A DNA stretch of 53,004 nucleotides from Candidatus Kryptoniota bacterium (GTDB lineage Bacteria > Bacteroidota > Ignavibacteria > Kryptoniales > JAKASW01), in contig JAHECO010000025.1 of assembly GCA_024641705.1 (NCBI GenBank), positions 1-53,004 on the forward strand, read 5' to 3'. Shown here piece by piece: positions 46,207-53,004 of this stretch (the first letter of the stretch is position 1; every line of letters starts with the position of its first letter). The translations under genes were made by a program, and so were the position numbers. The notes beneath the pieces are model-generated. The model saw only the letters and a program-made list of their open reading frames with translations, was not told the DNA's origin and did not search any database.

Positions 46207-46223
46207 GGTAAAAAAGTGAAAAG

Positions 46224-46296
46224 GTAAAGAGGTCAAAAGGAGGAAACAGCCAAGTCAGGATAGGTTCACTTTTTCTTCTGACTTTTGACGCTTTAC
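46224..46296. terminator. inverted repeat between convergent genes (possible bidirectional terminator)
   Basis: Arms GTAAAG and GTCAAAAG (46224-46239) pair with CTTTTGAC and CTTTAC (46282-46296), with one to two unpaired bases between the segments. The loop is long (about 40 bases). Both arms are part of heptad-type sequence (AAAGTGA AAAGGTA and TGACTTT TGACGCT units), so it may be a by-product of the repeats. It lies between the plus-strand epimerase and the minus-strand carboxylase. Confidence 0.45.
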
Positions 46297-46304
46297 TTTT
46301 GACT

Positions 46305-47882
46305 TTACAGCGGAATGTTGCCGTGCTTCTTCTTCGGGTTTGTATCTACCTTCGTCTCCAGCATTTCGAAGGCGCGGATGAGCTTTGACCGGGTCTTGGC
46401 CGGTTCGATCACCTCGTCGATGTATCCGCGTTCGGCGGCAATGTACGGGTTGGCAAACTTGGCGGTGTAGTCGGCGATCAGCTTCGCTTCCACTTCTTCT
46501 GGCTTCTCCGCCTTCTCAATATCCTTCTTGAATATTATTTCCACAGCCCCTTTCGGCCCCATGACGGCGATTTCGGCCGAGGGCCAGGCGAAGTTCATGT
46601 CGCCGCGTATGTGTTTGGAATTCATGACATCGTAGGCGCCGCCGTAAGCCTTGCGGGTTATCACCGTGATCTTCGGAACGGTAGCTTCGCTGAACGCGAA
46701 GAGGAGCTTCGCGCCGTTCTTGATTATGCCCCTCCACTCCTGATCCGTGCCCGGGAGAAATCCGGGAACGTCTTCGAATACAAGGAGCGGGATACTGAAG
46801 GCGTCACAGAAACGGACGAATCTTGCCGCCTTGATCGATGCATCTATATCCAGCACACCGGCTAGCACGGACGGCTGGTTCGCGATTATCCCGACCGGCT
46901 TCCCGTCAAGCCTCCCGAAACCCACGATTATGTTCTGCGCAAAGAGCTCATGCACCTCCATGAAAGTGCCGTCGTCCACTATCAGCCTGATGATGTCTTT
47001 CATGTCGTAAGGCTTGTTCGGGTTTTCGGGAATGATCGAATTAAGCGACTCCTCCTCCCGTCCGACAGGGTCTTTGGTCTTGAGTCTTGGAGGATCTTCA
47101 CGGTAGTTCTGCGGGATGAATGAGAGAAGGTTCCTGATTCCGACCAGGCACTCCGCCTCGCCGTCGCATGCGAAATGTGCGACGCCGCTCTTCGTGGCGT
47201 GAGTGATTGCTCCCCCGAGTTCCTCAAATGAGACATCCTCATGCGTGACCGTCTTCACCACGTTGGGGCCGGTTACGAACATGTAGCTCGTGTTTTTCAC
47301 CATGAAGATGAAATCGGTAATCGCAGGAGAGTAGACCGCACCGCCGGCCGAAGGGCCCATGACGGCGGAGATCTGGGGTACCACTCCGCTCGCCAGCGTG
47401 TTTCTCAGAAAGATGTCCGCGTACCCGCCGAGCGAGACGACCCCTTCCTGTATCCTGGCACCGCCCGAATCGTTGAGTCCGATTATCGGTGCCCCCATCT
47501 TCATCGCCATGTCCATTATTTTGCAGATTTTCTCCGCATGAGTCTCCGAAAGAGAGCCTCCGAACACAGTGAAGTCCTGGCTGTAAACAAAGACAAGCCT
47601 GCCGTCGATCTTGCCGTAGCCCGTAACGACGCCGTCACCCGGGTAGCGCTGCTTATCCAGTCCGAAATCCGTAGAGCGGTGTTTGACGAACATGTCCAGC
47701 TCGACGAACGAGCTCTCGTCGAGGAGAATCTCCAGGCGTTCCCGCGCGGTGAGTTTGCCTTTCTTGTGCTGCTCATCGACGCGCTTCTTGCCGCCCCCTG
47801 CCTTCGCCTCTTCCGTAAGGTTCTTCAGTTCTTCAAGTCTGGGCGATCCTTCGGGCTTCTCTTTCATGTCTCCGCCGTTCAT
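46305..47882 (-). CDS. acyl-CoA carboxylase, carboxyltransferase (beta) subunit
   Basis: 525 aa, propionyl-/methylmalonyl-CoA carboxyltransferase type (PccB/MmdA). Crotonase-like halves: [79 protein letters not shown], then in the second half [37 protein letters not shown] and [12 protein letters not shown]. It transfers carboxyl groups between biotin and propionyl-CoA or related esters. The biotin-carrier and alpha subunits are not next door. Start at 47882 is chosen, 6 bases after the preceding stop codon; an ATG 15 bases later is the alternative. Confidence 0.95.
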   Translation of the reverse strand: MNGGDMKEKPEGSPRLEELKNLTEEAKAGGGKKRVDEQHKKGKLTARERLEILLDESSFVELDMFVKHRSTDFGLDKQRYPGDGVVTGYGKIDGRLVFVYSQDFTVFGGSLSETHAEKICKIMDMAMKMGAPIIGLNDSGGARIQEGVVSLGGYADIFLRNTLASGVVPQISAVMGPSAGGAVYSPAITDFIFMVKNTSYMFVTGPNVVKTVTHEDVSFEELGGAITHATKSGVAHFACDGEAECLVGIRNLLSFIPQNYREDPPRLKTKDPVGREEESLNSIIPENPNKPYDMKDIIRLIVDDGTFMEVHELFAQNIIVGFGRLDGKPVGIIANQPSVLAGVLDIDASIKAARFVRFCDAFSIPLLVFEDVPGFLPGTDQEWRGIIKNGAKLLFAFSEATVPKITVITRKAYGGAYDVMNSKHIRGDMNFAWPSAEIAVMGPKGAVEIIFKKDIEKAEKPEEVEAKLIADYTAKFANPYIAAERGYIDEVIEPAKTRSKLIRAFEMLETKVDTNPKKKHGNIPL

Positions 47883-47888
47883 AAGCTT

Positions 47889-49547
47889 TCAATTAAACGG
47901 GATTGTCGTCGCGAAATTATAATAGATGGTAAAGAGAAAAGAAAATACGCCCTTGTCGAGACCGGGCTGGTATTGGTAGTTGTGGTTTTGTGAATAGCTC
48001 AGTGTCGCCTGTCCGTAGACCTTCGGCCCGGGCTGGTAAAGCACTGAACCGCTGAACAGGTTGGTCGACTGGACCGTGCCGTACGGGAAAGGCTCGTTAT
48101 ACCCTGTCGCCACGGTGATGTTCGGGTCGGTCAGCCACGGCATCGTATAGGGGCCGCTGAAGTTCTGGCTTCCATGCTCGAGATGCATCGCTTCGATCCC
48201 GACTTTCCACTCGTATGTCAACCAGTGCGAAAGGCGGAGATCGACATTCCAGAAGTTGTCGCCGTACGGATTCGCAATCGGGTAGTTTCTTAACATGAGC
48301 TTCTCGAAACTTGCCCAGTTGTACTCATTATAAACACGATTTCTAACCATCGTATACTGAAGGTTAACATCAGTTCCGCTTATCCCTAAACCCGACAGGG
48401 CATTCGCGGCATTCATTCCGAGATTAAACGAATAGAGGTTCGGCTTCAGATCGCCGATGGTTTTGTGGTCCACCTGCCAGTCGTCTATCGTGAGATCGCC
48501 GTAGAAATTGAAATCCTTCGGCCAGAAAACGCTGATGTCGGCTCCGAGAAATGCGTTCACATCTTTCCCGCCGTTCGCCTCATTCTCATAAGTGAGGCGG
48601 AGTGGATTTATCAGCTCGAGGTCGATGGGAGCGTTAGGTCCGCCAAAGACACCTGCCTGGTAGGCTCCTAGATATACCTTATCGCCAATATTGAACTCGA
48701 ACCTGGAACCCGTGAGGTACCTGTTGGCAAGCGGATCGGGCTTCCCGACCGTCGGGGCGGGTCCGTAAATTCCGTAGTTGTTGGTGTCGGGCGTGAACTC
48801 CGGCATCTGGTTCAACTGAGCGACGAACCAATTGAACTTCACCACGCGCGTATTGACGAAGAGGGACGCGAGGTCCAGGGCCCCGGGCGTCGTCGAGATG
48901 AGCACGGTCCCGTTGTTTCCGTATCCCCACGAAAGATAGTCGCGTCCGAATGTGAAATCGAAATGCGGGTCTGAATAACGGACGTACGCCTGCTGGTGCA
49001 GCGCATCGAGACCTAACTTGGTGAAGCCCGTATAGAGTGTATCGTCTTTCAATGTCTGGTTCACGGTCGCGTCGGTATAGAGGGAGAGATGACTGCCGAT
49101 GTCAAACCCGAACTCGCTGCGCAGGAGAGGCCTGAACTCCGTCCGGCTCGCATATTTGAAAGTCTGGTAGTCTCCCTTCGCCAGATTCGCGTAAACCTCT
49201 TCGGAAAACCTTGCACCGACAAAGGAGGTGTCGGGGTTCGATCTCTTCGCGTCAAGCATCAGCAAGTCGGGAGCAAACTCCTCCTCCAGCTTGCGGGCAA
49301 GCCACCTGTCCGCCTGCGGCATCTCCGACATCACGGCGTGCGCTTTCAGGTTCTCCAGCGCTTTCGCGACATCGATCCTCCGGTACGGTTTGAATCCCGG
49401 ACTCAGGTCCAGCAAGTATCCCCTGTTCTGAAGCTGCTGTATGACGCCGTATGTCCAGTTATCGACGGGGATCGAGAAGTTGTCCTGCGCATACGCGACG
49501 GAGCCGATGAGAAACGCAGTTAGGAAAAGTATTATCCTGAATTTCAT
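47889..49547 (-). CDS. capsule assembly Wzi-like outer-membrane protein
   Basis: 552 aa. Signal peptide ends VAYAQ (about residue 21). The start IPVDNWTYGVIQQLQNRGYL and the helix IDVAKALENLKAH are characteristic of Wzi-family barrels, as is FGRDYLSWGYGNNGTVLIST. The barrel is beta-rich and ends TIYYNFATTIPFN. Wzi binds capsule polysaccharide at the surface in Gram-negatives; here there are no capsule genes nearby, so the role is inferred from family only. It is 6 bases upstream of the carboxylase gene on the same strand. Confidence 0.8.
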   Translation of the reverse strand: MKFRIILFLTAFLIGSVAYAQDNFSIPVDNWTYGVIQQLQNRGYLLDLSPGFKPYRRIDVAKALENLKAHAVMSEMPQADRWLARKLEEEFAPDLLMLDAKRSNPDTSFVGARFSEEVYANLAKGDYQTFKYASRTEFRPLLRSEFGFDIGSHLSLYTDATVNQTLKDDTLYTGFTKLGLDALHQQAYVRYSDPHFDFTFGRDYLSWGYGNNGTVLISTTPGALDLASLFVNTRVVKFNWFVAQLNQMPEFTPDTNNYGIYGPAPTVGKPDPLANRYLTGSRFEFNIGDKVYLGAYQAGVFGGPNAPIDLELINPLRLTYENEANGGKDVNAFLGADISVFWPKDFNFYGDLTIDDWQVDHKTIGDLKPNLYSFNLGMNAANALSGLGISGTDVNLQYTMVRNRVYNEYNWASFEKLMLRNYPIANPYGDNFWNVDLRLSHWLTYEWKVGIEAMHLEHGSQNFSGPYTMPWLTDPNITVATGYNEPFPYGTVQSTNLFSGSVLYQPGPKVYGQATLSYSQNHNYQYQPGLDKGVFSFLFTIYYNFATTIPFN

Positions 49548-49784
49548 TTACATCCTCATTTGCATTACAAATCTGTCCTTCTCCGGGGTCAGCGGTCGGT
49601 GCGAAGGATACAATGCACAAAGTTATCCGGCTTGATCAAAAAAAACGAGTGAAAAAATCTCCCGGGTGAAACAATGGGATAGAAATGGACGACGAAACAC
49701 GCGTATCCGGATCCGTACCTCTTTCCCGAAGAGAGATTGTCGGCTCCCCGTCTCACCGTCCGTGAAATCGGAGTAGCCTTCTAT

Positions 49785-50375
49785 CTAGTGGTATATAACT
49801 ATGTCGGTGCGGCGGTTGTCCGCCCTTCCGTCACGCGTGCTGTTGGGAGCGATCGGCTTGTTCGAACCGTTGGCGACAAGCGTGATCCTGTCCAATGGAA
49901 TGCCGAGACGCCTTGCCAGCGAGTCGGCGACCCTGGCGGCTCTCTTCCTCGAAAGCTCCACATTGTACCATGAAGGGCCGATGGAATCAGCATTACCTTC
50001 GACTACGATCCGCAGGCTATTTCCGCCGGACTGTTTCACGATCTGTTCTATCCGGTCAAATATGCAATAAACATTCTTGTTGATAGCCGCACGGTTGAAA
50101 TCGAAGTAAATCCGTACGGGAGAATTCCCGGCGGGGGCCTTCACGGCATACTGTTGTGCAGGCGGCTTCTGGGTGACGCTGGCTGGGACTTGTGCGGTTT
50201 GTGCCGGTGTTCGGGGTGTCTCCCGGGACTTTGCAACGGGAAGGGGTGCTGTGCTCTTCACCGCTTCTTTGGGGGTCGATGCGGGTTTTAGTTCGAAGAA
50301 CAGAAACAGGAGCGCACCAAAGACCACTACAGCGAGAAGTACGACACCTCCGGGTTTGATTCTGACTTTAGCCAT
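49785..50375 (-). CDS. OmpA-domain membrane-anchored protein
   Basis: 196 aa. One N-terminal membrane anchor (GGVVLLAVVVFGALLFLFF), a Pro/Ala/Thr-rich linker of about 45 residues, then a C-terminal OmpA peptidoglycan-binding domain (VRIYFDFNRAAINKN, GNADSIGPSWYNVELSRKRA, DSLARRLGIPLDRI, DNRRTDIVIY). The topology (inner-membrane anchor with periplasmic OmpA domain) is that of Pal-like or motility-associated tethering proteins. Nothing recognisable lies in the 237-base gap downstream. Confidence 0.9.
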   Translation of the reverse strand: MAKVRIKPGGVVLLAVVVFGALLFLFFELKPASTPKEAVKSTAPLPVAKSRETPRTPAQTAQVPASVTQKPPAQQYAVKAPAGNSPVRIYFDFNRAAINKNVYCIFDRIEQIVKQSGGNSLRIVVEGNADSIGPSWYNVELSRKRAARVADSLARRLGIPLDRITLVANGSNKPIAPNSTRDGRADNRRTDIVIYH

Positions 50376-50644
50376 TTGTCCTCTTCATTCGGTAACTGCC
50401 GGGCGGCAGGATGTACGTAGACTTTGGGCCGCCATCCATCGGCAAAACTCTGGCCTTTCTGTGGAAATTGCGGGGAGACAAACCGTGAGCTCTGAATCCA
50501 AGATTCCAATCGAGCCCAAAATGCTGGCTCTCAAATCCATGAATCATCCCCCGAGCCTTTCGGTTTCCGGATTTGAGACTCTGTCACGAGACTTGTGCCT
50601 GGAAATCAGAGTATCGCATTCCGCCTCTCGCGGCGGAGGCAAAA

Positions 50645-51307
50645 TCAGTTGTCGGACGAGGTCGTGCGTTTGCGCCTCGTGGCCGGAGTATGGGCCTGGT
50701 CGGGTACCTCCTGCGCAACGAAGTACTGCAAAACTCCGGACAACCGCTGTTCTTCTTTTTCCTTGTCTTCCTGCCACGCCTGGAATTTATCGCGAGATTC
50801 TTTGACCAGGTTGTTGTTGTCTTCCATCTTCTCGCGGATCTCGTTGAAGATCCTTTCCATCTCTTCCTGGAGGCGTTTGTTCTCTTCGCTCTTCTTCTGT
50901 TCCATCTCGCGCAGCCTTCGCTCTTCGATCTTCTCGAATTGCGTCAGGGCCTTGTCGCGCTTGACCGCATCCTGTATGACTTCCTCGGCGGGAATTCTCA
51001 GGGCTTCGAGAGCAACCATCAGTGCATTGCGCTTGGTCTCGGGAGAAGCTCCTTTCAGGTATACGCTCTTCAGCAACTCCTCGGCACGGTACACAGTGAA
51101 ACCGTTGATCGGTTCCTTTATGCCGAATGCCTGGTAGATAGCCTGAAAGCTTGGAAGTTCCTGCCCGACACGTGCCACGGGCTGTTCGAGCTGGGGCTCC
51201 GCTATCTCAACGCGCGAGGTAGTCTCGGCAGTCTGCACACCTTGCTCTGCCTTTTTTTCTTCATCTTCAACAGATACGAAAACGTTGTACCATTTTTTCT
51301 CTGCCAT
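50645..51307 (-). CDS. coiled-coil hypothetical protein, 220 aa
   Basis: Family not recognised. Soluble. Residues 1-60 are acidic (VSVEDEEKKAEQGVQTAETT). A helical core (FQAIYQAFGIKEPINGFTVY, AEELLKSVYLKGAS, LRIPAEEVIQDAVKRDKAL) looks like a small alpha domain. Residues about 118-190 form a long charged coiled coil (EERRLREMEQKKSEENKRLQ and on). The end is basic. Conceivably a cytoplasmic scaffold; next to the OmpA-domain gene with a gap of 269 bases. The ATG at 51307 has an AGGTAAT-type site. Confidence 0.6.
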   Translation of the reverse strand: MAEKKWYNVFVSVEDEEKKAEQGVQTAETTSRVEIAEPQLEQPVARVGQELPSFQAIYQAFGIKEPINGFTVYRAEELLKSVYLKGASPETKRNALMVALEALRIPAEEVIQDAVKRDKALTQFEKIEERRLREMEQKKSEENKRLQEEMERIFNEIREKMEDNNNLVKESRDKFQAWQEDKEKEEQRLSGVLQYFVAQEVPDQAHTPATRRKRTTSSDN

Positions 51308-51415
51308 ATTACCTCCAGAAATTCAACATAATTTAGGAGCAGTCAAACACTTAATCAAGCTTCCCGGCAAGATTTTTGGGGTCCAAGTGTGTTCTGCATC
51401 AAAATTCATCCGGGT

Positions 51416-51450
51416 AAAAAAATCCCGTGCCGCTTTGGGCAGCACGGGAT
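51416..51450 (-). terminator. rho-independent terminator after susD
   Basis: Arms ATCCCGTGC (51422-51430) and GCACGGGAT (51442-51450) with an 11-base loop and seven A on the plus strand at 51416-51422, that is a T run on the minus strand. It ends the SusC-SusD transcript. Confidence 0.9.
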
Positions 51451-51489
51451 CCTAAATCAAGTCGTGAAACCACGACTAACCACTTCCCC

Positions 51490-52911
51490 CTATTGGGAAA
51501 GCTTCGGGTCACTAACGCTGTTTGCAGGCGTCTTTGCAAACAGGGCGCTAGCCCCCTGGACTGGAGTATGCGGATTCGCGGTAACCTCGCTCGTTGGGTA
51601 GAAGAACCGCTGCGGGAACTGCGTCCCGTTAGTCGGGGTAAGCTTCACGGTACTCGTGCCGGAAGTGTAGATTACCTGGTAATCGACTCTTCTGACGAAA
51701 TCAAACGCCTCGACTTCGGGGAACAACGCCATGTATTCCTCGTTCCAAATCGTCTGCAACATCGCGCTCTGGGTGCTAACAGCAGCATCACCGGAGGCGT
51801 ATGCAGCCGTCGTATCACCATACGCATTGTTGTTGTAAGTCATCGCGTCGTTCAGATATGTCAGTGCGTTAGCCAAGTTGGCAGCGCCGCCCAACCTTGC
51901 ATAAGCTTCAGCAATTAGCAGGTTAGCTTCAGAGGCCCTGAATATCGGGAACGCAGTTGTCGCCCCGAAACCTGCTCCGTCGTTGTAATTCAGATCCTGG
52001 CCGCCGCCGGTGGTATCGAAGTAGAAGTTCATCTGAGAACCCATCCCGTATGCTTCGAGCATGGGAACCATGAAACTCTTACTCGCGCCGACGTAGCCGC
52101 TTCTGTCATACACGCCGAAAGAGTACCAGAGGTTCATATCGCCGTTGTAGACCCCGCCGGTATGCAGGAACATCAGATCCTGCGAGCCGTCGGTGGCGAT
52201 AATTCCCAGCTTCGCCCAAGCGATTACGTTATTGAGCTCCGCTGTGGTATATCCGTCTGCACGCGCGGCCTGCATCTCGTATCTCGCCTTCGCCGTGTAG
52301 CCTGCTGCCAGCCACACGTTCGGGTCGCTCGCCGAGCTGAAGACATCTGCCGGCAGTTTGGCCTTGTTGGCGTTCAGCAGCGCGATGCCTGTGTCGAGTG
52401 TGGCCTGCACTGCGGCGTAGACCGTGGCCTGTGCGTCGTACTTGGGCGTCGTGGTGACGCTGGGCTCCGCGGCCTGCGAATAAGGAACATCGCCCCAAAG
52501 AGCAGTGACAGTTCCCATCTGGATCCCCTCGAGGATCTTCGCCGCCCCTTCGAGGTTCTTCTGTCCGTTCGCTGCCGCCTCTTCCTGTGTCAGACGCAGG
52601 TTATACAACACGTTCGTGTAGGCAGTTCCCCAGTCGTTCGCATAGTCCTGGGCGGACGTGTTGTAGTTGTAGTAGCCTTGAAACTGCCTGTCCGTACCCG
52701 TGGCTCCTTGCGCCCAGAGGGACGAGACCTGCGAGGGGAAACCTTCCATGAATTCGTCGAAGGCTCCCTCAGAGCCGGTAAATAGTTGCGGAGCAGGTGC
52801 ACTCGTTGCGCCATACGGGCTCGTGGAATAACCCTTGGTGAACGACTTACAACCCACAAGGATTACGCCAAAGACCGTCAGTGTCGCGACGTATTTTAAA
52901 GTCTTCTTCAT
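51490..52911 (-). CDS. SusD/RagB-family nutrient-binding lipoprotein
   Basis: 473 aa outer-membrane lipoprotein: lipobox ILVGC (Cys21). SusD-like TPR helices: FDEFMEGFPSQVSSLWAQ, AYTNVLYNLRLTQEEA, LEGIQMGTVTALWGDVPYSQ, WLAAGYTAKARYEMQA and, near the end, the conserved FPIFRASEANLLIAEAYARL. The C-terminal part ends in FFYPTSEVTANP, typical. Forms a lid on the SusC receptor and binds glycans or other nutrients. 14 bases downstream of the SusC end, as usual. The GGGAG box lies just before the ATG. Confidence 0.94.
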   Translation of the reverse strand: MKKTLKYVATLTVFGVILVGCKSFTKGYSTSPYGATSAPAPQLFTGSEGAFDEFMEGFPSQVSSLWAQGATGTDRQFQGYYNYNTSAQDYANDWGTAYTNVLYNLRLTQEEAAANGQKNLEGAAKILEGIQMGTVTALWGDVPYSQAAEPSVTTTPKYDAQATVYAAVQATLDTGIALLNANKAKLPADVFSSASDPNVWLAAGYTAKARYEMQAARADGYTTAELNNVIAWAKLGIIATDGSQDLMFLHTGGVYNGDMNLWYSFGVYDRSGYVGASKSFMVPMLEAYGMGSQMNFYFDTTGGGQDLNYNDGAGFGATTAFPIFRASEANLLIAEAYARLGGAANLANALTYLNDAMTYNNNAYGDTTAAYASGDAAVSTQSAMLQTIWNEEYMALFPEVEAFDFVRRVDYQVIYTSGTSTVKLTPTNGTQFPQRFFYPTSEVTANPHTPVQGASALFAKTPANSVSDPKLSQ

Positions 52912-52924
52912 ATTGCTCCCTTTC

Positions 52925-53004
52925 TTAGTAATTCACCGCGATTGAGAATATCCAAGTCCTGACGCTTGGGTTGTTGAAGTAGTCAAGTCCCTGTCCGTTC
53001 GTCG
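52925..53004 (-). CDS. C-terminal end of a SusC-type TonB receptor (partial)
   Basis: The minus-strand frame entering from the right edge ends QGLDYFNNPSVRTW, then a beta strand IFSIAVNY and TAA at 52925. The sequence DYFNNPSVRTW matches the usual end of SusC/RagA receptors, and it precedes susD directly. Only the last 25 or so residues are in the window. Confidence 0.88.
   Translation of the reverse strand, partial: TNGQGLDYFNNPSVRTWIFSIAVNY

Overview
The window looks like a chromosomal piece of a Bacteroidota/Ignavibacteriota-type (FCB group) bacterium. The main pointers are type IX secretion C-terminal domains with the NYPNPFNP signature on two carbohydrate enzymes, a SusD lipoprotein preceded by the end of a SusC receptor, three TonB-type receptors in all, several outer-membrane barrels, and many intergenic degenerate repeats. 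Gene content is that of a plant-polymer-degrading heterotroph. Almost everything is on the minus strand; only the patatin and an epimerase, plus a possible gene end at the left edge, are on the plus strand.

Left part (1-17,100): a plus-strand terminator, a small unknown gene, nagA, a patatin-like lipase, a GH78 rhamnosidase, a short DprA-like SLOG protein, a NodB-type deacetylase and a GH5 glucanase (both type IX cargo, the second with a frameshift that cuts off its sorting domain), a membrane protein plus an unusual ECF sigma factor fused to membrane helices, a TonB-dependent receptor, a TIGR00027-type methyltransferase, a DUF6567-like lipoprotein and an unknown protein.

Middle (17,100-29,600) is the accessory island. 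It is a type I restriction-modification locus transcribed hsdR, rayT, six-gene insert, hsdS, fic, hsdM. The six-gene insert is the most interesting feature of the window. It consists of two tandem copies of the same unit: two tiny helix-turn-helix proteins followed by a Swt1-like HEPN protein with an intact RNxxxH ribonuclease motif. It reads as a duplicated regulator-regulator-RNase cassette built into the restriction operon by 4-base start/stop overlaps. The hsdS linker carries a perfect-period 7-bp tandem repeat that could switch frame, the Fic protein lacks its N-terminal part, and the RayT transposase contains its own REP-like palindromes inside its reading frame. To the right lie a MITE-like inverted repeat and broken genes: a truncated HNH endonuclease overprinted on a lipoprotein signal peptide, and an orphan lipoprotein tail.

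Right part (29,600-53,004) is mostly core metabolism and envelope: a large outer-membrane protein, a GT-C-type membrane protein framed by a 145-bp direct repeat, TonB receptor plus SCO1, rpsA, ispH-cmk, a NatA/NatB-like ABC exporter, asnS, an epimerase, acyl-CoA carboxylase beta subunit with a Wzi-like barrel, an OmpA-domain protein, a coiled-coil protein and the SusC/SusD pair.

A second theme runs through the intergenic DNA. Many minus-strand genes are followed, at or close to the stop codon, by low-complexity DNA with a strict 7-bp period whose actual sequence differs from site to site. Two longer repeat families are also present: R1, 145 bp, and R2, a hairpin element with a compensatory base-pair change between copies. 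No tRNA, rRNA or CRISPR array was recognised.
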